33,871 bases of DNA. It comes from Syntrophaceae bacterium UBA7520. Lineage in GTDB: Bacteria > Desulfobacterota > Syntrophia > Syntrophales > Smithellaceae. The position numbers and the translations under genes are program-made. Positions within the stretch are counted from its first letter, which is position 1. Each line of letters begins with the position of its first letter. This document shows positions 24,921 to 33,255 of the stretch, piece by piece. The notes beneath the pieces were generated by a model that was not told the origin of the DNA, made no database searches, and saw only the letters and a program-made list of their open reading frames with translations. The stretch spans positions 180,044 to 213,914 of the forward strand of contig DLNC01000003.1 of the NCBI GenBank assembly GCA_002478265.1. Direction: 5' to 3'.

Positions 24921-25672
24921 TTGTACCAGAACAAAAAAATTGTGGTTGTTATGCCGGCATATAATGCCGAAAAAACTCTCATCAAAACCTATGAAGAAGT
25001 CATGCAGCAAGGTGTTGTGGATCTGGTTATTTTTGTTGATGATGCCAGCGCCGATAATACGGCTAAGATTGCCTCTGGACTTGCGCAAAGCAAGCTTTTC
25101 GTTCACGAAAAAAACCTGGGTTACGGCGGAAACCAAAAAACATGTTACCGCCTGGCCCTGGAAGAGGGAGCGGATATTATTATCATGGTTCACCCGGATT
25201 ATCAGTATACGCCGAAGCTGATCCCGCCATGGCTTCCTTAATAGCCAGCGGCTTGTATCACTGTGTGCTGGGCTCCCGGATTCTGGGTGGCTACGCGCTG
25301 AAAGGCGGCATGCCTATATGGAAATATATAGCCAATCGTTTTCTGACGCTTGTGGAAAATATTTTAATCGGGGCAAAGCTTTCCGAATACCACACCGGAT
25401 ACAGGGCTTTTTCACGCGAGCTCCTGCTCAAATTGCCGCTGCAAAACAATTCGGATGATTTTGTTTTTGACAATCAGATGCTTGCGCAAATCGTCTGGCT
25501 TGGTTATACGATTGCGGAGGTAAGCTGCCCGACCAGTTATTTTGCCGAAGCATCATCGATCAATTTTATCCGCAGCGTAAAATATGGCTTTGGTTGCCTT
25601 AAAACAGCTTTCGCTTTTCGCCTGGCAAAATTAAATTTATTAAATTCGCCGTTTTTCCCTAAAGCCACATGA
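24921..25672 (+). pseudogene. Family-2 glycosyltransferase, split by a -1 frameshift
   Basis: Two overlapping frames together make one ~250-residue GT2 protein of the polyprenyl-phosphate-sugar synthase (DPM1-like) kind. Part 1 (24921-25241, TTG start after GGAGAG) has VVVMPAYNAEKTL, VDDASADNTAK, NLGYGGNQK and MVHPDYQY. Part 2 continues from ~25226 with GSRILGG and LSEYHTGYRAFSRELL. At 25224-25228 CCGCC replaces an expected CCGGCC, so one G appears lost. Without it, part 1 ends 5 codons later. There is no C-terminal membrane segment. Both halves look intact in codon use, so a recent mutation or a sequencing error are both possible. The stop overlaps the next ATG. Confidence 0.82.
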
Positions 25673-27786
25673 ACAAACATCATAGATATCTGGTTATCAT
25701 TTTTTTAGTTTTAATCACCATAATCTCCTTTGGCCACATTCTGAATAATGATTTTATTAATTTTGACGACAATCTCTACATCACTGAAAATCATCAAATT
25801 AAATCCGGCATCAATGTTCAAACCATCAAATGGGCGTTTACCGCAGTAGTCGCCAGCAACTGGCACCCTTTAACTTTACTCTCCCACACCCTGGACTGGA
25901 GCTTATTCGGTACCTGGGCGGGCGGCCATCATCTCGTGAGTCTTCTCTTTCACATCGGCGCGGTTTTATTCCTGTTCCTGTTTCTGAGCAAAACAACCAA
26001 GCAGCTTTGGCCCTCGGCCATCGTTGCGGCCTTATTTGCCGTGCACCCTTTGCGGGTGGAATCCGTCGCCTGGGCATCAGAAAGAAAAGACGTCCTGAGC
26101 ATGTTTTTTGGCATGGCGACGCTTTATGCCTACACCTTTTATGTGGAAGACAAAAAAATATCCAAATATCTGCTCTGCTTCTTCCTGTTTGTTTTAGCGC
26201 TCATGTCCAAACCCATGATGGTCACCCTGCCATTCGTCCTCTTATTGATCGATTACTGGCCGCTGCAAAGATGGCAAAAAGTCCCTAGTCCGGAGCCTCA
26301 CAAAACACAGGTTGTCGCACAACAACAAAAAAACAAGAAAAAGAAAAAAAGAAAAAGTGCCGAAATCCATGCCGAACATGCAAAAAAGCCAATAATAGTT
26401 CAAAACACCAAACAGCTAACCATACAACTCATCAAAGAAAAAATACCGCTCTTCGCACTCAGCGTTATTTCTTCTCTGGTCACTGTCTGGGCACAAGATA
26501 AAGGCAGGTCTATTGCCTCTCTTGATATACTTCCGTTTTCCGACCGGCTAGCCAACGCGCTAGTATCTTACGCGGTGTATTTGGGAAAAACATTCTGGCC
26601 GGTCAACCTGTCAATTTTCTATCCGCATCAATTGTTATCCGGTTGGCAGATATTGGGGGCAATTTTACTTTTAGCTATTACTACAACAGGAGTTTTGTTT
26701 TTTGTCAGAAAAGCGCCATTTTTAATTACAGGATGGCTCTGGTATTTAGGAACTCTGGTTCCCGTAATCGGCTTGGTGCAGGTGGGCAACCAGGCGATGG
26801 CAGACCGTTATACTTACCTTCCTTCGGTCGGAATATTAATCATGCTTGTCTGGGGCTTGCTGTATCTTGTGCCAAAAGAAAAAAAGCGCAAATCAGTTTT
26901 GACGCCTCTATCAGTAGTTGCCATTCTGGTAATGATGCTTCTTTCCTGGCAATATTGCAGATCCTGGAAAAACAGCGTGGCAATTTTTAGCCACGCCCTA
27001 AAAACAACCAGAAACAACCATCTGGCGCATAATAATCTGGGCGTGGCCTTTGATGAAGCGGGTAAGCGCCAAGAAGCTATTTACCATTACCGCGCCGCGC
27101 TGGAAATTCATCCCGAATACGACAGCGCCTTAGTCAATCTCGGCGCGGCGCTGGCGGCCGTCGGCAAGAGCGATGAAGCGGTCGTTTTTTATCGGCAAGC
27201 CATCCGAAAAAATCCCATGAGCGCCCACGCGCATATCAATCTGGGTGTTGCGCTGGCAGCGGCCGGAAACAAGCAAGAAGCTATCCGTCATTATTACGAA
27301 GCGATCAAAATCGATCCAAACCTCGCCGAGGCGCACTACAATCTGGGAAATTTGTTTGCCGCGGAGGGGAAAAACAGCGAGGCGGAATCCTGCTACCGAC
27401 AGGCCGTCAGAACAAACCCTGGGCACAGCAAGGCGTACTATAACCTTGCCGAGGTCTTGTTAAAGAGCGGCAAGATAAACGAGGCAATCGAGCATTTCGA
27501 AAAATCTGTTGAACTCGACCCTTTATCTTTCAAAGCGCTCAATAACCTGGGAGTTCTATTGGAAAAACAGGCACGCCACGATGAGGCCATTTCTTATTAC
27601 CAAAAGGCGATGCAGTTAGAGCCGGAAAACGCCGGATTGCATTTCAACCTTGGCGTGGCTCTGGGCAACAAGGGTGACTTAGAAAAGGCAGTCAAACATT
27701 TCGAAAAGGCTCTCGAGATCAATCCCAAACTCACCCAGGCGCGCCAGGCGCTGAACATGGCGAAGGAAATGCAAAAACAGAACTAA
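25669..27786 (+). CDS. TMTC-like GT-C membrane glycosyltransferase with C-terminal TPRs
   Basis: 705 residues. The first ~430 form about 10 membrane helices with GT-C features: an acidic first loop NFDDN (Asp33, Asp34), GTWAGGHHLVSLLFH (81-95), AVHPLRVESVAWASERKDVL (124-143) and MADRYTYLPSVG (377-388), all as in the animal TMTC O-mannosyltransferase/DUF1736 family. Residues ~447-700 are seven clear 34-residue TPRs. A Lys-rich loop (221-229) interrupts the membrane part. TMTC enzymes use dolichyl-phosphate mannose; the GT2 gene overlapping its start is a plausible donor-lipid synthase. Bacterial members have no proven activity as far as I know, so O-glycosylation is inference. Confidence 0.85.
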   Translation: MNKHHRYLVIIFLVLITIISFGHILNNDFINFDDNLYITENHQIKSGINVQTIKWAFTAVVASNWHPLTLLSHTLDWSLFGTWAGGHHLVSLLFHIGAVLFLFLFLSKTTKQLWPSAIVAALFAVHPLRVESVAWASERKDVLSMFFGMATLYAYTFYVEDKKISKYLLCFFLFVLALMSKPMMVTLPFVLLLIDYWPLQRWQKVPSPEPHKTQVVAQQQKNKKKKKRKSAEIHAEHAKKPIIVQNTKQLTIQLIKEKIPLFALSVISSLVTVWAQDKGRSIASLDILPFSDRLANALVSYAVYLGKTFWPVNLSIFYPHQLLSGWQILGAILLLAITTTGVLFFVRKAPFLITGWLWYLGTLVPVIGLVQVGNQAMADRYTYLPSVGILIMLVWGLLYLVPKEKKRKSVLTPLSVVAILVMMLLSWQYCRSWKNSVAIFSHALKTTRNNHLAHNNLGVAFDEAGKRQEAIYHYRAALEIHPEYDSALVNLGAALAAVGKSDEAVVFYRQAIRKNPMSAHAHINLGVALAAAGNKQEAIRHYYEAIKIDPNLAEAHYNLGNLFAAEGKNSEAESCYRQAVRTNPGHSKAYYNLAEVLLKSGKINEAIEHFEKSVELDPLSFKALNNLGVLLEKQARHDEAISYYQKAMQLEPENAGLHFNLGVALGNKGDLEKAVKHFEKALEINPKLTQARQALNMAKEMQKQN

Positions 27787-28442
27787 CTTTTGTTTGCGGC
27801 TGCTTTGAGCTCAGCGATTGTTTTTTTGTAATCTTTGGTGCTGAAAACCGCCGCACCCGCTACCAGAACATCCGCGCCCGCACGGGCGATGTCGCCGATA
27901 TTTTCAAGATTTACGCCCCCATCCACTTCCAGAAGCGGCTTGCGCGGCAGCTTCGCGATTATCTCCGCGGCGCGTTTTATTTTAGACAAGGAACTTGGAA
28001 TAAACTGCTGTCCGCCGAAACCCGGGTTAACCGACATCACCAGCAGCAGATCGATCTCAGGCAGAATTTCTTCCACCGTATTGAGCGGCGTGGCCGGATT
28101 AAGAGAAACGCCGGATTTTTTGCCTGTATTTTTTATCAATTCAATCGTCCGGTGCAGATGACTGGCCGCCTCCACATGCACGGTGATATAATCGGCTCCC
28201 GCTTCCGCGAAAGATTTTATATAAGCTTCCGGGTTTTTAATCATCAGGTGCACGTCAAAAGGCAGTTTGGTGGTTTTGCGCAGGTTTTTAATAATGGCCG
28301 GTCCCATGGTGATATTGGGAACAAAGCGCCCGTCCATGACATCGACATGGATCCAGTCCGCGCCGGCTTTATCCACGGCCGCAATTTCTTCTCCTAGCCG
28401 GGAGGCATCGGCAGACAAAATCGAAGGGGCAATCAGCTTCAT
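27783..28442 (-). CDS. rpe: Ribulose-phosphate 3-epimerase
   Basis: 219-residue TIM barrel interconverting ribulose 5-phosphate and xylulose 5-phosphate in the pentose phosphate pathway. Catalytic and metal motifs: IAPSILSAD, WIHVDVMDGRFVPN, FDVHLMI, VMSVNPGFGGQQF and LEVDGGV. AGGAG lies 11 bases before the ATG. Its 3' end overlaps the TMTC-like gene's stop by 4 bases (convergent). A recognisable promoter lies upstream. Confidence 0.97.
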   Translation of the reverse strand: MKLIAPSILSADASRLGEEIAAVDKAGADWIHVDVMDGRFVPNITMGPAIIKNLRKTTKLPFDVHLMIKNPEAYIKSFAEAGADYITVHVEAASHLHRTIELIKNTGKKSGVSLNPATPLNTVEEILPEIDLLLVMSVNPGFGGQQFIPSSLSKIKRAAEIIAKLPRKPLLEVDGGVNLENIGDIARAGADVLVAGAAVFSTKDYKKTIAELKAAANKS

Positions 28443-28470
28443 TTAGATATTTTCTCCTGATATTTTCGTT

Positions 28471-28499
28471 TTAATATACCAATGTTTAGGTCCTGTCAA
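28471..28499 (-). promoter_or_regulatory. Likely sigma-70 type promoter of rpe
   Basis: On the minus strand TTGACA (28494-28499), a 17-base spacer and TATTAA (28471-28476) precede rpe by ~30 bases. The -35 is a perfect match, the -10 is 4/6. Confidence 0.6.
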
Positions 28500-28518
28500 T
28501 AAAAGCGCAAGACATATT

Positions 28519-28612
28519 GGCTGAAGGCTAAAGGCTGAAGACCATTAGCTTGTGTCTCCAGCATCTATCCTTTGCTCTAAAAACTTAGGCCTTAAGCCTT
28601 CCGCCCTCCACC
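28519..28612. repeat. Inverted pair of GGCTGAA-type heptad repeats
   Basis: 28519-28539 is three heptads (GGCTGAA, GGCTAAA, GGCTGAA). 28585-28612 holds four heptads in the opposite sense (TTAGGCC, TTAAGCC, TTCCGCC, CTCCACC). The two arms match at 17 of 21 positions as an inverted repeat, around a 45-base spacer. It lies between the divergent rpe and kdtA genes. This intergenic gap (28443-28685) holds no gene. Confidence 0.65.
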
Positions 28613-28651
28613 TTTCGTTTTTCTCCTTTAACCTTTCCCCTATTTTTTCCA

Positions 28652-28680
28652 TTGACATAGCCACCGCAAAATTTTAAAAA
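28652..28680 (+). promoter_or_regulatory. Possible kdtA promoter very close to the start codon
   Basis: TTGACA (28652-28657), a 17-base spacer and TAAAAA (28675-28680, 4/6 to consensus). Transcription would begin near 28687, at or inside the ATG at 28686, and no ribosome-binding site is seen. Either the mRNA is leaderless or the real promoter is upstream. Confidence 0.35.
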
Positions 28681-28685
28681 ATATA

Positions 28686-29978
28686 ATGCTTATTATTTAT
28701 AATATTTTGCTTTTTCTCGCCGCGGCAATCATCGCTCCTTATTACTTATTCATCATTATTTTCCGGGGAAAATACCGTAAAAGCATCATTCCGAAACTCG
28801 GCGGTAAGCAGGCAGATATTTTTGGTGGTTTGCAAGGCGACAAACGCCTCTGGATACATGCTGTCTCGGTGGGTGAAGTAACGGCGGCGGCCCCCATAGT
28901 CACAGCTTTAAAGCAAAAAAGACCGGATGTCGAAATCATCCTTTCCACCTCGACGGAAACCGGCCAGCACATGGCCCGCCAGATTGTCACCTCCGCGGAT
29001 GCTTTTGTCTATTTTCCTTTGGATTTCCCCTGCGTCGTGCGTAAAGCCGTCCGGCAGGCGCAGCCTGTTGTTTTCGCGCTGATGGAAACCGAACTCTGGC
29101 CCAATTTTCTTAATACCTGCAGAAAACACGGCGTAAAAATACTCATGATTAACGGGCGCATTTCGCCCCGTTCCTTTGGCAAATACTTCCTGACCAGATT
29201 CTTCTGGCGGCGGATTTTTCATTATTTTTCTGGTGCCGCCATGATTTCCGATCTGGACGCGCAACGGATAATAAAAATGGGCATGCCCCAAGATAGAATC
29301 CATATTCTCGGCAACGCGAAGTACGACGCGCTGGCCGCCCGCGCATTCGATCAGGTACGGCAGGAGATTTCACGCCGCCTGAATGTGCGACCCGCAGAAA
29401 GTTTCCTGGTTGCCGGCAGCACTCACCCGGGTGAAGAAGAAATTATCATAGACGCCTACCAGCAAATACTCGCGGCTCATCCGGAATTTAAGCTGATTAT
29501 CGTGCCGCGCCATATTGAAAGGACGCCGTCAATTCTGGAACTGTTGCGTCAAAGGGGATTGACGGATATTATTACCATGACGGAAATAAATAAAGACAAG
29601 AGACGCGGTGAGGAAAAAATCATATTGGGTGATGTTATCGGCGAGCTCTTTAAAATCTATTCGGTGGCCACAGTTGTTTACTGCGGCGGCTCTCTGGTGC
29701 CCAAAGGGGGACAAAATATTCTGGAGGCGGCCGCCTGGGGCAAAGTTGTTTTTTACGGCCCTTCGATGGATGATTTCCGGGAAGAAAAAGCGTTGCTTGA
29801 GTCCGCAGGCTGCGGTATTATGGCGAAAAATGCTCAGGATTTGACGCGGAAGCTTCTTCAGGAACTGGAAAATCCGGCCGCGCTTGAGCAAAAAGGCGCG
29901 GCGGGAAAAGCAGCGGTCGCCGCGAATAGGGGCGCGGCCGCCAGGTATGCGCAGATGATAGAAAGGTTTTTAGGTTAA
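28686..29978 (+). CDS. waaA: 3-deoxy-D-manno-octulosonic acid transferase (Kdo transferase)
   Basis: GT30 enzyme adding Kdo to lipid IVA, an inner-membrane step of lipopolysaccharide synthesis (also named kdtA). 430 residues: N-terminal membrane anchor (~1-26), WIHAVSVGEVTAA with the catalytic Glu64, LMETELWPNFL, LMINGRISPRSF, and in the C-terminal half VAGSTHPGEEEIII, the IVPRHIERTP segment and YCGGSLVPKGGQNILEAAAWG. It shows that the host has LPS. The start is fixed by the conserved N-terminal helix, though no SD precedes it. No other LPS genes are near. Confidence 0.96.
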   Translation: MLIIYNILLFLAAAIIAPYYLFIIIFRGKYRKSIIPKLGGKQADIFGGLQGDKRLWIHAVSVGEVTAAAPIVTALKQKRPDVEIILSTSTETGQHMARQIVTSADAFVYFPLDFPCVVRKAVRQAQPVVFALMETELWPNFLNTCRKHGVKILMINGRISPRSFGKYFLTRFFWRRIFHYFSGAAMISDLDAQRIIKMGMPQDRIHILGNAKYDALAARAFDQVRQEISRRLNVRPAESFLVAGSTHPGEEEIIIDAYQQILAAHPEFKLIIVPRHIERTPSILELLRQRGLTDIITMTEINKDKRRGEEKIILGDVIGELFKIYSVATVVYCGGSLVPKGGQNILEAAAWGKVVFYGPSMDDFREEKALLESAGCGIMAKNAQDLTRKLLQELENPAALEQKGAAGKAAVAANRGAAARYAQMIERFLG

Positions 29979-30030
29979 CGACTGAAGGCGAAGCGCAAAG
30001 CGCGGAATCACGCTTATCCGGCATGTGGGA

Positions 30031-30174
30031 CTGTGTCGCAATCATCATTTGTCATTGCGAGCTCCCGCAGGGAGCAGCTTGCCCGGCGAATGCGGGGTGG
30101 CAATCCCTATAATATCGAATAAACAAGAGATTGCTTCGGTCGTTACACTTCCTCGCAAAGACATTATGACACAG
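30031..30174. repeat. Palindromic intergenic repeat (TTGTCATTGCGAG family), copy 1
   Basis: Between waaA and the threonine dehydratase gene. Outer arms CTGTGTC (30031-30037) and GACACAG (30168-30174); inner arms TGTCATTGCGAG (30050-30061) and CTCGCAAAGACA (30152-30163, one mismatch). Inside lies a small stem (CTCCCGCAGGGAG) and an AGAGATTGCTTCGG block. The arms share TGTCATTGCGAG with two sequences near 33136 and 33256, so this is a dispersed, non-coding, MITE-like or REP-like element. 29979-30235 has no gene. Confidence 0.75.
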
Positions 30175-30235
30175 CATCATGCGTCGGAGTTCCTGCGGGA
30201 AGAATGCTAAAGTTTTGATTAGACGGGAGGCTTTT

Positions 30236-31219
30236 ATGCTGAAAAAATACGAGGCGCTGAGCGAACAGGTCAATCCGACAAAGGCATTGATGGCCAAGGC
30301 CGTCATTAATAAATACCTGAACAAAACAAGTCTTATCCACTATTCGGAGCTTTCCCGCCTGATCGGCGGCGAGGCTTTTGTCAAGCATGAAAACCATAAT
30401 CCTACCGGCTCTTTTAAAATTCGGGGCGCGCTTAATTTTTTCCATTACATGTCCAAAGAAGAACTGGAAGGCGGAATTCTGGTGGCCACGCGCGGCAATC
30501 ACGGACTGGCCATGGCCTGGGCAGGCCAGTGGTTTCACGTGCCCTGCACGGTGGTCGTGCCGGAAAACAACAACCCGGAAATCAACAGAATCATCGAAAG
30601 CTACGGAGCGGAACTTATCGTGCACGGCGAAGATTTTTATGATGCCCAATCATACTGCGAAGAGCTGGTGGACAGCGCGGGCTATTATTATGTCCAGCAG
30701 GGCAACGAACCGGAGATCCTCAACGGGTTGGCCACCATGGGACTGGAAATTATGGAGGATTTGCCCGATGTCGACGTCATCATCTGTCCCATCGGCGGCG
30801 GCGCGGGCTGCGCCTCGCTGATAAAAACCGTGCGCGCCTTCAATCCCGCGATTGAAATAATCGGCGTGGAGCCGCAAAACGCTCCGTCCTTTTACAATTC
30901 ATGGAAAAAAGGAGACATCGTTATTCTTGACGACGCCAACACCGTGGCTGACGGCCTGGCCGCCCGGAGTGTTTTCCAGCTTCCCTATGTGATACTCAAA
31001 GACAGCGTCACCGATGTTGTGCTTCTGACCGAGGAGGAAATTCTCGAAGGAATCCGCCTCGCTCTCTTCAGCACACATAATCTTGCGGAAGCGGCGGGCT
31101 CGGTTTCTTTGGTAGCCGCCTGTAAAATAAAAGAGCGGCTTATGGGGAAAAAAGTGGTAATGATTATGTCCGGCGGCAATCTCAGCCTGGAAGTGCTGAA
31201 AACAGCGATAGGGTGCTGA
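30236..31219 (+). CDS. PLP-dependent threonine dehydratase family protein
   Basis: 327 residues, fold-type II PLP enzyme. Schiff-base lysine Lys61 in NPTGSFKIRGA, TRGNHGLAMAWAG, the phosphate loop ICPIGGGAGCAS and a final MSGGNLS (PLP pyridine serine). No ACT domain, so it resembles catabolic (TdcB-type) or serine/threonine dehydratases, converting threonine to 2-oxobutyrate. Diaminopropionate or racemase activity is possible within the fold. Start is ATG 30236, 5 bases after GGGAGG; the in-frame ATG 57 bases upstream would read into the repeat element. Confidence 0.88.
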   Translation: MLKKYEALSEQVNPTKALMAKAVINKYLNKTSLIHYSELSRLIGGEAFVKHENHNPTGSFKIRGALNFFHYMSKEELEGGILVATRGNHGLAMAWAGQWFHVPCTVVVPENNNPEINRIIESYGAELIVHGEDFYDAQSYCEELVDSAGYYYVQQGNEPEILNGLATMGLEIMEDLPDVDVIICPIGGGAGCASLIKTVRAFNPAIEIIGVEPQNAPSFYNSWKKGDIVILDDANTVADGLAARSVFQLPYVILKDSVTDVVLLTEEEILEGIRLALFSTHNLAEAAGSVSLVAACKIKERLMGKKVVMIMSGGNLSLEVLKTAIGC

Positions 31220-31226
31220 GATACGG

Positions 31227-31250
31227 CGGTAATCATTACCGTACATTTTT
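31227..31250 (+). terminator. Candidate terminator after the threonine dehydratase gene
   Basis: CGGTAA (31227-31232) and TTACCG (31236-31241) form a 6-bp stem with a 3-base loop, followed after TACA by T5 (31246-31250). The T-run is offset, so efficiency is doubtful. Confidence 0.45.
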
Positions 31251-31341
31251 GTGCAAATCAATTTTTCAAGCCTCTTGATATATTCCTTTGAATATTATAC
31301 CGTCCCTGCGTGATTTTTGGAGATACCTATAGGAGTTTTTT

Positions 31342-33027
31342 ATGGCTCAACCCTTGTCATCCACTTCCAGCGATTTTATCCGCGACATAATCGATGAAGA
31401 TTTGCGCGCCGGCAAAAATGACGGCCGCGTGGCTACCCGTTTCCCGCCGGAACCCAACGGCTATATTCATATAGGCCATGCCAAATCCGTATGCCTGAAT
31501 TTCGGCCTCGCTCTGCAATACCAGGGAACCTGCAACCTGAGAATGGATGATACGGACCCGGTCGGCGAATCCATGGAATATGTCGAATCCATCATCCGCG
31601 ATATCCGCTGGCTGGGCTTTGACTGGCAGGATCGCCTGTTTTACGCCTCCGATTATTTTGAAAAACTTTATCAGTTTGCCGTTTTGCTGATTAAGAGAGG
31701 CGACGCTTATGTATGTTCTCTGAACGCGGACGAGATCCGTGAATACCGCGGCACGTTTACCCAGCCGGGAAAAAACAGCCCCTACCGCAACCGCTCGGTC
31801 CAAGATAATCTGGATTTGTTCGCCCGGATGCGCGCCGGCGAATTTCCGGACGGCGCGCACACTCTGCGCGCGAAAATCGACATGGCCGCGCCGAATATCG
31901 TCATGCGCGATCCCATTTTATACCGCATCAAGCGCGAGCCCCATTACCGGACAGGCAACAAATGGGTGATTTACCCCATGTATGATTTCGCCCATTGCCT
32001 CTCCGACGCGCTGGAAAACATCACGCATTCCATCTGCACGCTGGAATTCGAAAATAACCGTCCGTTGTACGATTGGATAGTTGAGCGCTTGATCGAAAAA
32101 AACCGCCCCCGACAAATCGAATTCGCCCGTCTCAATTTAAGCTACACGGTGCTGAGCAAGCGGCGGCTTATTGAACTGGTCGAGAAAAAATATGTGGCCG
32201 GCTGGGATGACCCACGCATGCCTACGGTGAGCGGCCTGCGCCGGCGCGGCTACACGCCGGAATCCATTCGTCAATTCTGCGCGGCCATCGGCGTGGCCAA
32301 AAACGACAATCTTATTGACGTGGCTTTGCTGGAGCATTGCGTGCGTGAAGATTTAAATGAAAACGCGCCGCGCGCGATGTGCGTTTTGCGCCCGCTGAAA
32401 GTCATCATCGATAATTATCCCGAAGGAAAAGTGCAGCAGTTAACTTGCGCCAATCATCCGCAACGACCGGAAATGGGAACAAGGCAGGTTCCCTTCTGCC
32501 GCGAAATTTATATTGAACGCGAAGACTTTATGGAAGACCCGCCGAAAAAATATAACCGCCTTGCTCCGGGCCGGGAAGTGCGCCTGCGTAACGCTTACGT
32601 CATCAAATTTGAAAGCATGGTCAAGGATGAAAAAAGCGGGGAGATCACTGAATTGCACTGCACTTACGCGCCGGAAACGCTTGACGGCCCGCCCGCTGAC
32701 GGGCGCAAGGTGCAAGGCGTGATTCACTGGGTTTCCGCCGAGCACAGCGTGCCTGTGGAAGTCCGGCTCTACGACCGGCTCTTCACCATATCCGACCCGG
32801 GAGCCGAAGAGGATTTTTTAAAGTTTTTAAATCCGGCTTCTCTGGAAATTCTGCAAAATTGCCGGGCGGAAAAAAACCTGGCCGATGCCCGGCCGCTCAC
32901 TCGCTATCAATTTGAACGCCAGGGGTATTTTTGCGCCGACGAAAAAGACACCAAACCCGGCAAACCGGTTTTCAACCGCGTTGTGCCGCTTCGGGATTCA
33001 TGGGCGAAGATCGCCGCTGTTTCCTGA
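31342..33027 (+). CDS. glnS: Glutaminyl-tRNA synthetase
   Basis: Class I synthetase charging tRNA-Gln. 561 residues: RFPPEPNGYIHIGHAKSV with the HIGH motif (43-46), MDDTDPVGE, TVLSKRRLIELV as the KMSKS-equivalent (VLSKR), followed by the anticodon-binding beta barrels (VQGVIHWVSAEHSVPVEVRL). Length is normal; no extra C-terminal YqeY-type domain is present. AGGAG precedes the ATG by 8 bases. TTGATA (31275-31280), a 15-base spacer and TATACC is a possible weak promoter. Its presence suggests direct Gln-tRNA charging rather than relying only on transamidation, although both may occur. A tRNA-Gln gene faces it ~300 bases downstream. Confidence 0.97.
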   Translation: MAQPLSSTSSDFIRDIIDEDLRAGKNDGRVATRFPPEPNGYIHIGHAKSVCLNFGLALQYQGTCNLRMDDTDPVGESMEYVESIIRDIRWLGFDWQDRLFYASDYFEKLYQFAVLLIKRGDAYVCSLNADEIREYRGTFTQPGKNSPYRNRSVQDNLDLFARMRAGEFPDGAHTLRAKIDMAAPNIVMRDPILYRIKREPHYRTGNKWVIYPMYDFAHCLSDALENITHSICTLEFENNRPLYDWIVERLIEKNRPRQIEFARLNLSYTVLSKRRLIELVEKKYVAGWDDPRMPTVSGLRRRGYTPESIRQFCAAIGVAKNDNLIDVALLEHCVREDLNENAPRAMCVLRPLKVIIDNYPEGKVQQLTCANHPQRPEMGTRQVPFCREIYIEREDFMEDPPKKYNRLAPGREVRLRNAYVIKFESMVKDEKSGEITELHCTYAPETLDGPPADGRKVQGVIHWVSAEHSVPVEVRLYDRLFTISDPGAEEDFLKFLNPASLEILQNCRAEKNLADARPLTRYQFERQGYFCADEKDTKPGKPVFNRVVPLRDSWAKIAAVS

Positions 33028-33135
33028 AAAAAGATTTTTTCTTCATACCGGCGCAGGCTGTTATCAAGATGCCGTCATGACCATCGTTTACTTCAAAAGA
33101 TCGCTTTGGATTTCATCATCGCGATGACAATCATC

Positions 33136-33249
33136 TGTCATTGCAGTGAGCCAAAGCCGCGAGCGCGGCGCGGCGGGCAGCGAAGCGCCAATCCCGGGCA
33201 TGCGGGACAATCTCTTAAATCGCCACAAGACCCGCCCTCGCGATGACCA
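33136..33249. repeat. Palindromic intergenic repeat, copy 2
   Basis: Ends TGTCATTGCAGTGAG (33136-33150) and CTCGCGATGACCA (33237-33249) are imperfect inverted arms of the same family as the copy near 30050. The interior contains GC-rich stems (CCGCGAGCGCGG) and a CAATCC block also seen in copy 1. A leftover right arm, CGCGATGACA (33120-33129), lies just before it. 33028-33326 has no gene. Confidence 0.7.
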
Positions 33250-33255
33250 CTCTTT

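Noticed and set aside
24921..25672. Programmed -1 frameshifting in the GT2 gene
   Set aside because: No slippery heptamer or evident downstream stimulatory structure at 25220-25230; a simple one-base deletion explains it.
30179..30235. Upstream ATG for the threonine dehydratase
   Set aside because: It starts next to the repeat element and lacks an SD, whereas ATG 30236 has GGGAGG at correct spacing.
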